A stretch of DNA of 59,137 nucleotides from Cruorifilaria tuberocauda. Taxonomy: Eukaryota; Nematoda; Chromadorea; Rhabditida; Onchocercidae. The position numbers and the translations under genes are program-made. Of the stretch, positions 1 through 13,900 are shown piece by piece. The notes under the pieces are model-generated. The model was not told the DNA's origin. It searched no databases and worked only from the letters and a program-made list of their open reading frames with translations. The stretch is from assembly GCA_013365365.1 (NCBI GenBank), contig JABVXU010000347.1, positions 1 through 59,137 on the forward strand, written 5' to 3'. Each line of letters opens with the position of its first letter. Within the stretch, counting starts at the first letter, position 1.

Positions 1-1969
1 TTACCCGCGCTTGGTTGAATGCCTGATTAATTTAAAATAGAATTCAATGAAATGAAATTTATATATTAAAAACCAATTGTAAAATCATTTTCATTTCGTC
101 TTATTTCCATTGATCGAACAGCAAAAGCAAAAGTAGAAAAAATTCAGAATGAGACAAACTGGGAAAAAATATTTTTGAAATAGAATTTATACATAATTTC
201 ATTTTCTAATAGCACTTCTATTTTCAGTATTGCAAAAGTATTATTAAGAAGAATTAATGAAGGATATCATACGACTAATGAAATGAATGTGAACTAAGCA
301 CATTTTCTAGCTTAATTGAAAATACACTTTTAATTTGAAAATTTTCTAGGTAACATGAAAAGCTTACAAGATTGCATGTTGCCCTACATGATATTAATCG
401 TTACGCATGAAAATTTTTACAAGTTTATTTAATGTTCTGAGCATGAAAAGAATTCACAAATGATAGATATATAATGGCTTATATCAACCAGAAAACTAAG
501 CTTGGACTTTAACACTTCGTTTAATCAGTTATAACTAGTAGAAATTTTCAAATGTACGTCTCCTTATATTTTTCCATTTTAGATCTTAAATTGAAAATTT
601 TGTTATACATAATGCATGTGAGTACCATTCAAATGCAATAAAGCATTAAATTTTCTGCCTTTCTGGAAATTGCCTCATAACATATTTTGTGGCTAACATT
701 TTTTTGACTTTCACTTAATTATAATACTTGGAACTACATTGTTGAATTTTTAACTTTCTGAATTGTGCCATAAAATCATTCCACAGAATGCAAAAATGAA
801 ATCTTGTTGAAATTTTAAGAAACACTGAAAAAGAGTTGGAAATTCGTCTGTTATATGAACAAGTCTCAAAATTGATCATGAAGGAAATAAAATCATATCA
901 AGAAAGAGCAGTATTCTACAGCTAAGTGATTTCTGCTAGATCAATGGTCCAAAATAAAAAAGTAAGAAGCTTTTCTTTCTTTTGATGCATCCTTTCATAC
1001 TTTTTCAACAAATTAAATAATCAATTTTAAATACCTAGCAGTATATATGTAAAAAGGTTTTGATATATATAATTAAACATAAATGAATTCCTATGTCATT
1101 TCAGTCATTTTATTATCTCTAAAGTTAGCAAAAGTTAGCAACTTTTAAGGAACTGAATAATAAAAGTCGCTCAAAAATGATTTGGAGCGAAAAATTAAGA
1201 TTAATTCACTTTTTTCACTTCATTCATGCTAAGTGACACATAGTATTAATTTGAAGTTGATTAATTGAATTGATCGAAATAAAATTGTAATAACGCTTGA
1301 AATCGTCAAGATTTCTCCTAATTTTCTTCGCAAATAATACAATTTGTCCCATGAAGAAGTATCGTATTATTAAATAGTTTTCAGGCGAACTATTCATAGA
1401 AGTAATCATATCTGTAAATGTTTAATATTGCCTGATATAATTGAATAACTTTGATGCTTAGCAACAATTATCAACATTTTCATTTGATACTCAAAATATG
1501 CAAAAGTACAATTAAAAATTACATTCTTATATTTCACGGTAGATGCTGGAACAACATTCTAATTGAATACAAATTACTCATTACGATTTAAAGGATAAAC
1601 ATACGAATATCGATCGATTATTTTTTTTGAGTTAAGAATTTTAAATAAATTCAAAGTAAATGGCTGGAAATTATATTCCATGAACTGATTTTCGTTTTTC
1701 ACAGCAAAATTATCACTACTTTTACAATTTCATTGAAATTAGTCGCTCGATCATTTGAACAATCTTAAAACAGATTAAACTTTTCAATATCAGAGTAAAA
1801 ATGTAATCTAAAATGAAAATTGAAAATTCAAATGATAGCTAATGAAATCAGCATAAAAGAAATAATATAGCCGTAATCGTTTGGAAATAATTTAACAAGA
1901 AACATATATCTCCCTGAGTGAAAAAATATGAATAATGAAATATTTAAACCAGTCTGTACAAACTGTTTA
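1..1969. other. AT-rich spacer, no gene seen
   Basis: This stretch lies beyond the 3' end of the PAN-domain gene. It is strongly AT-rich with stop codons in all frames at high density. No exon with flanking splice signals and protein-like composition was found on either strand. An AATAAA on the minus strand at 1966-1971 overlaps the stop codon of the PAN gene and could serve as its polyadenylation signal, which would make a very short 3' UTR. Confidence 0.6.
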
Positions 1970-4900
1970 TTATCGGCTAATTTCATCATGATCTTCACTA
2001 TCAATACTATTACCATCATTTTCGCCACTACTACTATTATTATTTACTTTACGGCGTTTTACAGTGCATTTGATACCGTCGAAATATACGCTACCGCTAT
2101 CGTATACCAATACATCTGATGTACGATAATCAATTAAAGCATCACTGCAATAACATTAAAATAATTATATCAATTATCAGTCAGCTTTACGATTGTAATT
2201 ATTATTTTAATTAATGTGTGATAAAAGAAGTTAGGCATATGGTACTTTAAGTAAAAGTAAGCTTATAGTTCGGAAAATTTTCAAGTCTCATTTTCATGAT
2301 TCCTCCGAAATTATTCGCTAACATTTTATAAAAATTAATTATAAAGAAAAGATGATAAGTAGAAAAGAAGCATATGAAAAACAGGAACACCTGAATAATT
2401 CGCATGAATTTGTTTGATTATCAACCTGAACAAGATTTGAAGAACGGCATCCTTCAAAATGACAGCCATAGAAGCATTGTTGAGGGCTGAAATGAACTTT
2501 TTACAAAATGCTACAAATTCCATTTAAATAGAAAAAACTAGTTTGATAAAAGTTTATTACTGCACTTATCATTGAAATGAAATAACATTTAAACGCTTAA
2601 AGGAAGCATATTATAAAAATTTCGAATCTTTGCTATCCACATGGGTCGATAGAATTATCATAGAGATCATGAGGATCAATTAAAGGTTATATTTCGTATA
2701 GAAAAGTGAATTGATAACTGCAGAATAAAAGATAAGAAAGAATGATAAAAAGCTGACCTGGAAACTAAAAATCGCTTGATTAGTTTGGAACCGTGAAAAG
2801 ATGTCTGATAGATGGCGGAATAGACACATTTTCCAAGATACGGATATGTTATAATTTCCGCAGATGGTGTCGATTTTGATGTTTCATTAAAAATGGCATC
2901 CATATCGATTGAAGTTGTCGTAACTTAATTAGTCAAAAAATTTCAGTATTTTAAAGTACAAATTGATTCAAAAGAATTATTTGCTAAGAAAATTATAGAT
3001 AAATTATAATTATGCATAAATAATTTCATTATTTGAGCAATTAAATGTATCAAATTTAATTTCAAATGCTATAACTTAAGAGAAAATATGAACTGAAAAA
3101 TTTTTAATTAATGTTTTAAATTTCTTAAAGTATTTATTTCAAATAGCAGATCATTCAATTATTTTTTATTTTATACGCATGGATCAAGTCAAATTTCCGT
3201 TTCGATTACTAGAAGGGAAAGAAAACATGAAAAACAGTTTTAGAAAAAAGCTGAATGTCGAACTGATGAACAAGAAAAAAAGCTACTTTTCAGCGATTAA
3301 CTAATAAAAAAACTATTAACTCATCAATTAATCGAATAAACCATATAATAAAAACTTCTCTCAGAAAAGATAAACAAACCCGGGAGAGCAGGTGTTTTAT
3401 TCGGTTCCGAAAATGATTCAGTAACAGTTATAAAATCAGTGAAACTCTCATCAGCTGAAGTTACGGTTGTTCCAGGTATTGTCGTGAGATCAAAATCTTG
3501 CAATTCGATGATTTCCTTCGATTTCTTTTTCTCGTTTTCTTCTTTGCTGTTCTCTGAACATTTCTCTGAGCATTTTAAATTCCCAAAAATCAAGTTGAAA
3601 ATTTTTTTGAAAAGTATGTTGTTGCAAAATTAGTTAATTATAGCAGATTGAGAAATTATTTGTACAATTCAGTCACCTGATACTACTAATTAATTTCGGA
3701 AATTTGAATTTAATTTTTTAGATATTGAAAGATTTTTTATTGATAAATCAAATTACAATTTAAGCGTTTAACATTGATATAACAGTATTTAATCGATATT
3801 AGCCATGTAACAAAATAATGTCAATTCAAATTTTAATTTGATGATGCCAAAGACTCCACGCAAACTTTGATTTATGTGATTTTGCTTTTATTTAAACATA
3901 AAAATTGGTAACAAATTTTTAATTTTTATGTAATAACTGAAAACCACTAAAGTAATATGAAATTTTCCCGAAAAACTAATAGTTTGCGTTGATGGTGGCA
4001 ATTTTTTGTATAGTTTTAATCCATCTTTTGGGGTCAACCTAAAACAAAATGATAAATTGGAAATAAAAAACAAACAAAAATCAACCCTGCGAAAGGTCAT
4101 GGTATGCTGAACGAGTAGCATGTTGAGAGGAATTAATAGGACTTATTGTCGGGGTCATACGATTATCGGTCAAATCAGTATTATTGTTATTGTCGTAAGT
4201 ATTTGTTATCTAAAAGCTTGTTTTTAAAATTTAAAAATAGTTTCAACAAAAAGGAATATTAAGAAAAAGTTTTTTCGTTTTTGTTTCCCATGTTATCATT
4301 TTCCATATTCATTCGTATTTATCAATTAGTAAAAAAAAAAAGAAAAAATCAGGAAAAAATTCATTGCTTTATTTAGAAGCTAATCATTCGACAATCATTT
4401 CTTTTAATTTCACAATCATTTTACTGATTTTATTCCCAAATCTTTCTTTAATTTTTCTTCAAATATAATTAAAAAATTTTTACATATACGGAATCCTTTA
4501 TTTCATGAATCCTTTAAGTGAGATCAAGTAGGATGACATTTACAAAATTCAAGCCATATTTTTGTAGAGCCGTGGATATTTCGTAGAATAAAATTTAACC
4601 TGATCAGAGTGTGAGACAACACTTCTGTTGTTATCAATTTCATTTAGAAAATTTAATGATGTATTTGCATTCATTGATATCGACTCCTTTATAAATAAAC
4701 ATTTTTCTTTGATATAAATTGGGAATTCATTATCTGAAAAAGAGATAAGAACTATTATATTCACTTTTCTTCTTTGAAGCAAAGTTTATTTAATTTCTTT
4801 ATTTTTTCTCCTTTATAAATCCTTATTTTGGCAAAAAGTAATAAAAATTACTTTGGATAGAACAGTTTTTATCGAAATAGCTATGCATTAACGTGGAAAC

Positions 4901-7900
4901 AATGGAACGATTGAAATTTCCTGGATTTGTTATCCTGAAATTTCATTTATTGAATGCAAATGACGAATGTTTAAAACTGAAGTAGATGTCAAACCCGAAT
5001 AAATCATTGATTTGATTAACCAAATATTGTTTTTTTGCTTTTTTTTGAGAATCCACGAAACTAATTCGTACTTGACTTTTTGAATCATAAGTTAATAATT
5101 TTTTATTATCCACAATTCATTCATATTTTCATTAAATTTCTTGCAATAACTTTCGAAGTTCGCAAATAGACTTAAGATACCAAACTTTTTTAGCAAAGTT
5201 AGAAAATTTATCCAGTTTACCTGCTCAAATTATTAAGTAAACACGTTTTAGAATCAAAGTAATACTCGATACTGTGACATTCAATACCGTACTGCTCTTC
5301 CGCACTCATGCAGTAACATTTACATTGTTCCACTGATACATTAATTTCTGCACCGAATGCTGTACCATAGAGCACATAATTTGGCATTTCAACAAAACAG
5401 TTATCCGAGTTTACTGCAGAAGTTATTAATTACTTCCAATGATTGTTTGTTGAATGATAATAAATTAAGTTTTCAATTACTAAAATAAAAAAGGTTGAAA
5501 ATGCAGTAAAAATTTTAAAGGCGGGAAAGTCGAAACAGTTCTATAATATTATAATATTGAAATGATCAAAGTATTTCTATATTTTTGAAATTAATACTAT
5601 GAAATTATTTGTCTCAAATAATAAAATTCTTTATCAAACAATAAAATATCAAATTTACTCAACTGTCTTCCGAAAAGATTTGTTAAAAATTCATAAAAAA
5701 TTACAATAAAGCGAAATTTTTAGTATATTTCTATTATATGATAAAAACTCGGAGTTAAATATTTATTTGCAGATTTTTTTGTAATGTAATGTGATTGAAA
5801 ATTATATTAATAGAAGATTTTCTCCTTCTATCATCATATCATGGTTTTTAATCATTATTATTCTTCGATAATTGTAGAGTTTGAATTATTGCTTCGAAAA
5901 ATCCATTCAATTAACATAAGAATGCTAAACCTTCAAGTAAAACTTCAATTTAATAAGAATGAACAGATCAAAAGCTAGCAAACCTGGCGTGAAAACCATC
6001 GCAGGTTTTTCTATCAAGGTTGAAATGTTAGCAGTTCGGCGGCAACCATCAAGCAAATTACCATTTACTAATTGCTGTTTCGAATCTTCTGAAAAAGACA
6101 AATGTTACTGCTTGCAAGTACACATGAACAGTACTGACATATGATAGTACTTTCCTAGAACGATTTCAAATACATATTTGCAATATTATCATCATTATTT
6201 AAGATATAATATATGCTAACCTACTGAACAAATCATTTCCAAATAACTGACATTATCCAGTCGTTTAAATTGCTCCGGAAACCCATCTCTTGTTTGCAAA
6301 TTCAAGATACAATCAAGTTCCTCATGATAATAAGTCGCAGAAACGCATTGAAATGAATAGCGTTCGATGCTTCTATAATTCGCAATGATCGAGAATTTAA
6401 ATTTCTGGTAGACAAAAATTTTCCCATTGTATTCAATTTTTTTAATATCTCGTCAAGTTAATATTTTCTTACAACAGCAGCTAGCATCTAAGATGGAATG
6501 ATCAGATATCAGAGTAAAAAAACTAAACTGAAATGATACTTAAAAGGTTGCTTATTATTTTAATTCGAAGTTATTATTTAATTATTATTTCCAAGAATAA
6601 AGTTTACATTCCCTCAATAAGAATAATTTCAAATACTTCAATTTCATGACTGAATAAAAATTAAACAATAAACCAAAAATGAAGTAAAATTATGAGTAAA
6701 TCGAAAGTAAAATTAATAAATTATTTCATTATAAAATAAAATTGCAAAATATAAACTGCAACGATTATGCAAAAAAGAAATTCAAGAAAATTTCGTTGTA
6801 TATCAAACAATTCGATGTATTTCTCGTATATTAGAATTTCATATATAAATAATTTAAAATTAACCTGCTATTAGCGCAGTAGCACCGACATTCCTCCAAT
6901 GTTACTTCTTGCTCAATCCCGCCAGCTGCACCTCTCAGTATGAATCCATCAATAACCTTTAAAGTGGTTTAAATGTATGCAATACAGAATTTTTTCCTAT
7001 CAAAGCGTCACGGCTGGTGATGCATGATGCTACGCGCATTTGCTGAATATTCATTTTATCATGAAAGCACATCTGATATCAACGGCAGGAAATATTGAAT
7101 TGGCAAGTCAGGATGTTAATTTGTACTTCAGTTAGTTCTGATACAATGGAAAATATGAAAGGAAAAGTTGAACAGAAAGAAAACGAAAAAATAAAAATAT
7201 TATTTATTTAATTTATGGAAATTGATTTTTCGAATCGTATGAAATTGATTAAATTTAGAACTCTTGAAGGTATTTTCATGTTCAAATAATGGGAGTTATT
7301 GATATTTCAGTTACCAGTCAAAACCTATTAATGCTTATTAAATTGAAGAAGCAAGTAAAGAATTTATTGTAAAGAACTCTGAAAATGAATTATGCAACAT
7401 ACTTCAAAACAGTTTTCTGACGTTTTCGGTGTAAAATTTTGTTCAGTTTTACTGACTTCTGCAATATCAAATTTATACTTAAAACCAATTTATAATGTAA
7501 TCGCATTTTTGGCTAGTTTCCAAGTAAACTTTAATTTTACTAAAATTTCCTTTTTAAACATTTCCTTCTTTGCCTTCCTCAGAAAAAGAAAAACATAATT
7601 AATTGTGTTGAATTTGAAATGTTTTATTAAATGAAAAAGATGCTTTCACGCATATAGCTTACGGCTTATCAGAGTAACCAACACCTTCAAAATCTGCTTC
7701 AGAAATTTCGAATTTCTTGTTCGCCTTCATTTCGCCGAATTCTGTTACCATTGCCTCCACCGTTGTAATACCGTTTTCATTTAAACTAGAATTCTTGTTA
7801 TGGTCATCAGAAGTACCATCGAATCCTTCAGCCTCAGTTTCTAAACAGATCCTTTGGTAATGAAAACAAATATTCCCGTAATTAATTACAGCTACTGTTT

Positions 7901-10900
7901 TACTATTTATTAATGAATGCAAATTAAAACGTGCGAAATAGAAACTGGCCTAATTGCTCAAATATGTATTTCGCAAAATTTCCAAAAGTATATCCAAATT
8001 TTTGCTCACATCTAATAAATTTATGCAGAAAGTGCGCAACTTTGACAAATATGAAGGGTGAGAAATTTTAATTAAAAAAAACCTACTTAAGTCTTCATTC
8101 ATTATTTTTTCGAAATTCTCATCGTCACCATAGTTCGTCTTAATTTCAACATGTTCAGTCGTTTTCACAATTTTCAATTCAGGTTTTTTTGTTAATGAAG
8201 TAACTTCTTTCTGATGCAGTGGTTTAACTTTTATAGTTTTGGTAGTGTAATCCGTAAAATCCATAGAGATTGTTGTAGCAGTAAATGGTTTTTCGATTGT
8301 TTCTAAATCGGAATCCTTTGTGGATCGGATCTCTCGGTTACCATATGGTGTATTAGTAGTGGCAGTATCGCGTCGAATTTCAATCCTATATTCGTATCCT
8401 CCTGTTCCATCATTTGTTTCTTTTGATTTTTTCTTTAGCATTTCAAATACCAAACTTTTAAAACTTTTCGCAGCACTTTTTTTTTTCAATATTTTACTCC
8501 ATAAACCAGGCGATAATATCACTTCCTCAGCAATTGTCTTATTGTTTACTTCTTCTTTACCACTTTTTTTCCACCAATAAACAGATCGTGCACGAAGGGT
8601 CGATGATGAAAATACCGACCGATGGTCGATTGTTGATCGCTTCCTAGTTGAATGAATTGTTTGGTTCCCTTCGTCTTTACTTATTATCGTATCCCAATTT
8701 GTATTTGTCTTATCTGAGGTGATTTGTTCAAATTTTACCTTACCGTTACTCGGACAGTCTCTCAATGCTTCTTTGACGATGTCTAAAAGTCATTGATAAA
8801 ATTAAGAATCAAAATACTGAGAAGCTTCGAAATCTAAATATCCTTTGTAAAATTATTTTGAATAAATTGTTTCACATATATTGATTTTGAACAGCTAAGA
8901 AAATATTTGTAATAGTTCAAAAAAAAATTGTGCGTGAAATATCTTTTGCTATTTGTCGTTACGCAATTATCAACTGATTCTATTTCTATTACAGATATTT
9001 TGATATGAACGCCAAAATAATTTAGCATAATATAATTATAATGATAACTTGATAACATTTTAATCCGTAAACCTAAAAAACAAACCTTCACCGGTACACA
9101 TTCTATAAAAATAATTAGTATCCCAACTATATACTAAATCAAATTTTCCATTATGATCATCCTCATTTAGCAAACATTTGCGTGTAATATTACTGTATTG
9201 GAAACTTTTACATTTCATCGTACAATCCTCATCATTCCATGCATTAGCACAAGCACATCTAAAATAAATTAATTAAAATTTGATTTTATCAATGTTCGAT
9301 CATCGTTTCCTTATATTAACTTAAATAAAATGTTTTCTACTTCCGTCAATTGTTAGCTTACTTTAAAAAGGAAAGCAAATATTGCATTTTTTTTTGAAGT
9401 ATCTGAAAAATTTAATGAATGATAATTTAGTGTTTCATATCGATGATCTAATCTTATGATGAAGCTGATTAATGATCTAATATTCAATTTGAGACGACAA
9501 TTATTAAGAGCAAGAGTAAGACGATTAATATAATAGTGATTTATTGAAAATATCAGTTTCAAAGTCATTTTTGCTTTATCCAGTATGATATAAAAGACGA
9601 ATCATTGTCTCTGTGTATCCTTATCGTTATTAATTAATTAATTAATCGATAGATGAAATTATTTGATGTAATCAGTACTTGCGACTGCATCATTATAATT
9701 TACGATTGTTTTCAGCAGTGATAGATATTATCTTTATAAATACTTGCATAGCAGTAATATATTGCTAAAAAGCTATTATACTGTTTGAAAATTTTAACAA
9801 AATACCTGCACCGTTCCAACGAAACCTCATAAAGCGTTTTATATGAAGCATTATATAACAGTTGACGACTGATCATCCCAAAACAGGATGAACTATTAAT
9901 GGTTGATAAGGCTTTTCCTAAAACGTAGAATTCGAAATCAATTTTTAATATATATGATTTTCCTTATTATTGTTTTGACAAAGTCATAAATTTCTGCTAA
10001 GATTGAAAAATTGTTAAAGATAAAGACAAGAGAAAAAGTTTTATCTGATTAATAAGATAATTCAAATATTCACTTCCGGTAATATTTTCATCCATATTTT
10101 CGGTTTTTCTTGTCGTTCTGCTTTCGATTTCCTTTTGTTGCATTTCATGATCAGCAGTAATATTGTTGATAGGTGATAGCTCTTGATTAATATCTTGAAT
10201 TTGAACATGATACAGATAGCCATGCTGATTTTCAACATATTTTTCCGGAAGCTTTTCGAAATTCAATTTCTCCTTATGATTATTCACTTTTTGCACATCG
10301 ATATCGGAAGCATTTTGTGAATCTGTATATGTGAGACTGTATTGTTTTTGTTGAATTTCTCTTTCATCAGATGTACCATTGTTTAGAAATTCATAGGGCA
10401 ATTTGATACGAATTACATGATAATTTGCTTTTAGCTCTTCCGGTGGATCATGTTTTGTTGAAAAGTGTTGCACTGTTCCCGGAATATCCGTAAATATTTC
10501 TTCATGCAAGTTCTCACGCTTATGATAACTACCGGTACGAATAACTATCCAACTTTGTCGATCATCACTGTGCTCTAATGATACTTTATACTTATTTGGG
10601 TTTTCTCGTAATTCATGCACTATTTCTTCCAGGAAACGTAATTTGTCCCCATTATTAACATCATTGATAAAAGTTTGCGGACTATTTATAGTTATCTTAT
10701 CCCTGCTGTTAAATGTTTCGATTATACTATGATAATTACGCATATCTTTTCCGAGTAATTTTTGAAGGTAAATCCACCATAGGATTGTTTCATCCTCAAA
10801 CGGCTGTAAAATTGCTCCATGTGATAACTGCAGATCTCTAATCAGAACAGCATCAGTAGCGGTGGTTGTTGCAGCAGAAGTAGTAAGTACAGTATCGTTC

Positions 10901-13900
10901 ATAGAATTATTCCCTTCAATATTTGTGATCCCTTCAGCATTTGTAATACTCATCGGTATTACAGTAGTTGTTTTTGCGACTAATGCTGTTGTTGTTGTTG
11001 TTGCTGCTGTTGCTGCTATTGTTGCTGCTATTGTTGTTGCTGTTGTTGTTGCTGTTGTTGTTGCTATTGTTGTTGCTGCGACTGTTATTGCTGCTGCTGC
11101 TTCTGTTGTTGTTACTGATTGTAGTACATTATAAGCGGTTGTTGTCGTTTCAAGCGTAGTAAATTTATTTCCATTACTAGTCTGTGGAATCGTTATGCTT
11201 GCCCTTCTATATTCGCTAGAAACTGCTAAAAATTAAATTTTATCAGAATTTTCTCAAAACTTAATTAATTATTAATTACTTTTAGAAATATTCTATTCCA
11301 TTATTTGGCAGAGGTAAATTCTTTAGATAAAACCGAAATCAAAAAGAAAAGTTATACATTAATGAATTTTATAGATTCAAAATTAAAATTTTTTGTTAAT
11401 TTAATATAACGGTAATTAGAAATATAAAATTTAAAAAATTTTAAAATACAATAATAGCTAAACAATGTTTGGGCGAGCAACGTCAGGTTATTTTACATTT
11501 CATGTTATTGTTAAGTTTTATGTAGACACAAAATATAGAAATTTTAAATCTTTAGAAGAAATTTCCCAAATATTGCCAATGCTCATTTGTTTTCGTTGAC
11601 TTATTTTTTCATTTATACAAAGTATGTATACAATTTTCAAATTGACAAGTATTTAGTTCCTTTTTAAAAATCGATTATTCCAGAAAATTTCAATTTCAAA
11701 TCCAATTCTACTGAAAGTTTCAAGAAAAGAGAACGAAAATTGAATCGAATGAGAAATCAATACATTAAAAAAATTGAATGAATCTAAGTAGAAGAAAAAT
11801 ATAATTTAATAAAAAGTAAAAAGGATGTAAGGATTATGCAATAATCTTTCTTTCATATATGGAAAATTTAAATACCAACCTGCATTATGGGTGATTTTAA
11901 TACCCGATTTCAGCAGAACATTCTTTATTTGACGTAAGTCATTCCCACCTTCTAAAAAAATATTATTGTAAAATTATTGCCTCGTTAAAATTTTTATTGC
12001 GATGAATTTTCGATGAACATTTTAATAAGTCGAGAATTTATTACTTAAGAAAGACAAAAAAGAAAAAATATACGAAACAAAACGATCGAAAATAAAAAAT
12101 AAATTCGTTTTAGCATGGAGAAAAACAATTTCTTGATGATTGGAAAACTTCATGAAGAGAAGGAAATTTAATTATAAAATTTGCATCCATTCATAATTAG
12201 TAGTCTTATTGTTGGCTTAAATTGAGAGATTTAATTTTTATTAAATTTTGTCCGAAAACTTTAGTATGAAATTGATTAATCATACCATTCGCTGCACAAT
12301 TACGCAACTGCTAAGAAGCAACAACCTAGAAGTTTTGATCTGATAAATAATAAATGAGCAGAAAAATCATGTGTAATAAAAATAAAACGATATTTGAAAT
12401 GATCAGTGATCTTTGAATTAAATTTATGTGAGTATAATTGTTTGATTTTTGTAGAATGGCAAAAACTGAAATTTTTATTTTTTTTAATAAACTCTATGAG
12501 TGATAGATATTTATAGTTTATAAATATATAATTTCCATTGATTTGAAGAAAACTATAAAAATTCACGTTTTCTATTTGCAAAACTACACCTCGCAAACTT
12601 TAAGTGAGATAATGGAATTTTGGTGAAATGATTGTATCATTTTAATTCTTAATTCTATTAATAACTAAATTAGAACAATATTTTACGAAACTTTTATATA
12701 ATCTGGAATTTTAACGGTATGTTATTTTGCTTGAGTAAAAGACTGAAACTTTCCGGGGGGAAAAAGGAAGTAGTTTTCCTTTAATTCTTCACATGCTGAA
12801 TTATTATAATATTAAAATAAATAGTTTAAAATTTCTTTGAAATCTCATACCGCCATTCATAAAAAATATTTGAACAGCTACTGAAGAACTACTACTGGAC
12901 TACTGAAGAAACATAAAAATTAAAAAAACAAGCATACGAGTTTCACTGACGCTAATTTTGCAACTGTCGATGCAACCGATTCGAACTAATTCCTGAGCAG
13001 GTGATTGATATTGAGAGTATCGTTTTGAGTGACTCCTGCAATTCATGGCCAATCAGGAAAACAATTAATCAGTTTCAGGTTGACTTAGGATTGGCTCATA
13101 AGAAAAGATGGGATTTTGTGTTTTAACAAAGTCAACTTACATGTTAAATCAGCTTACTTAAATCTTATTTGATTGATTTTTTATTTTTCAACAAATATTT
13201 CATGAATAATTTGTAAGAGAATTTAAAAATTGAGAAAGACACTTGAGAATTTAAGTTACTTATAAATATGATAACATCGAATAGTAGCTTAGATGAAATA
13301 AAAAATGAAAAAATTTTCTTAATAATGGTTTACCGACAATTTATCATCCAATTATAACTTATTGAACAGGTATTTGCAAAGTAGTTATACACAGCAGTAC
13401 GGCAAAATTGTCGATGAAAGCAGAAATCAGCACATTCATCCACTGATTTCACGTTAACACTGAAAGTATTAAACAATAATCGATGACATCGACGAAAATT
13501 GCTTATCTTCCCGATCACATATAATGTATGTATTAATTAATTCTTAACCACAGGACAACAACCTTTTTAATTAATTATAAACTAAAGTAATCAGTGAACG
13601 TATGCCAAAGAGTTTTTTCACTTTTTTAAACTATACTTTACTAGTTATGGAGCATTTACAGCCAGGAAATCTATCTATAGTAACAATTTTAAAAAATTTG
13701 TGATATCTGCGATCGATTACAACATTTATTCGAATTACTTTTTTATCTTTATCGGTAAAATTTGATTTTTTTTCTGCAATCATTTTTAAAATGATCTCAT
13801 TTCATTTTTGCATTTGAACTTTACATTTGATAACTATTACCAAAACCTTGCAAAGTTTTATATCACTCATATAAAATAAGATGACCCATTGATAATTGCT

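Noticed and set aside
10862..11159. Plus-strand ORFs with runs of Leu or Val/Ala
   Set aside because: They are antisense readings of the Thr/Ala-coding triplet tract and of exon 6 in the PAN gene, which has splice-phase support on the minus strand.
12286..12310. Possible 25-nt exon of the PAN gene
   Set aside because: It has splice-like borders, but the join of 12851 to 11951 is already in frame without it, and adding it breaks the frame from the upstream exon.
12300..12596. 98-codon minus-strand ORF
   Set aside because: It lies in a PAN gene intron, has random AT-driven composition and no splice partners.
12851..12879. Alternative acceptor at 12879 reading SCSNIFYEW
   Set aside because: It looks PAN-like but leaves phase 2, which no downstream exon can accept; acceptor 12894 gives phase 1 and fits exon 5.
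13330..13518. GTG-initiated ORF as an independent gene start
   Set aside because: A signal-peptide exon at 15010-15076 and an exon at 14619-14703 splice into it in frame.
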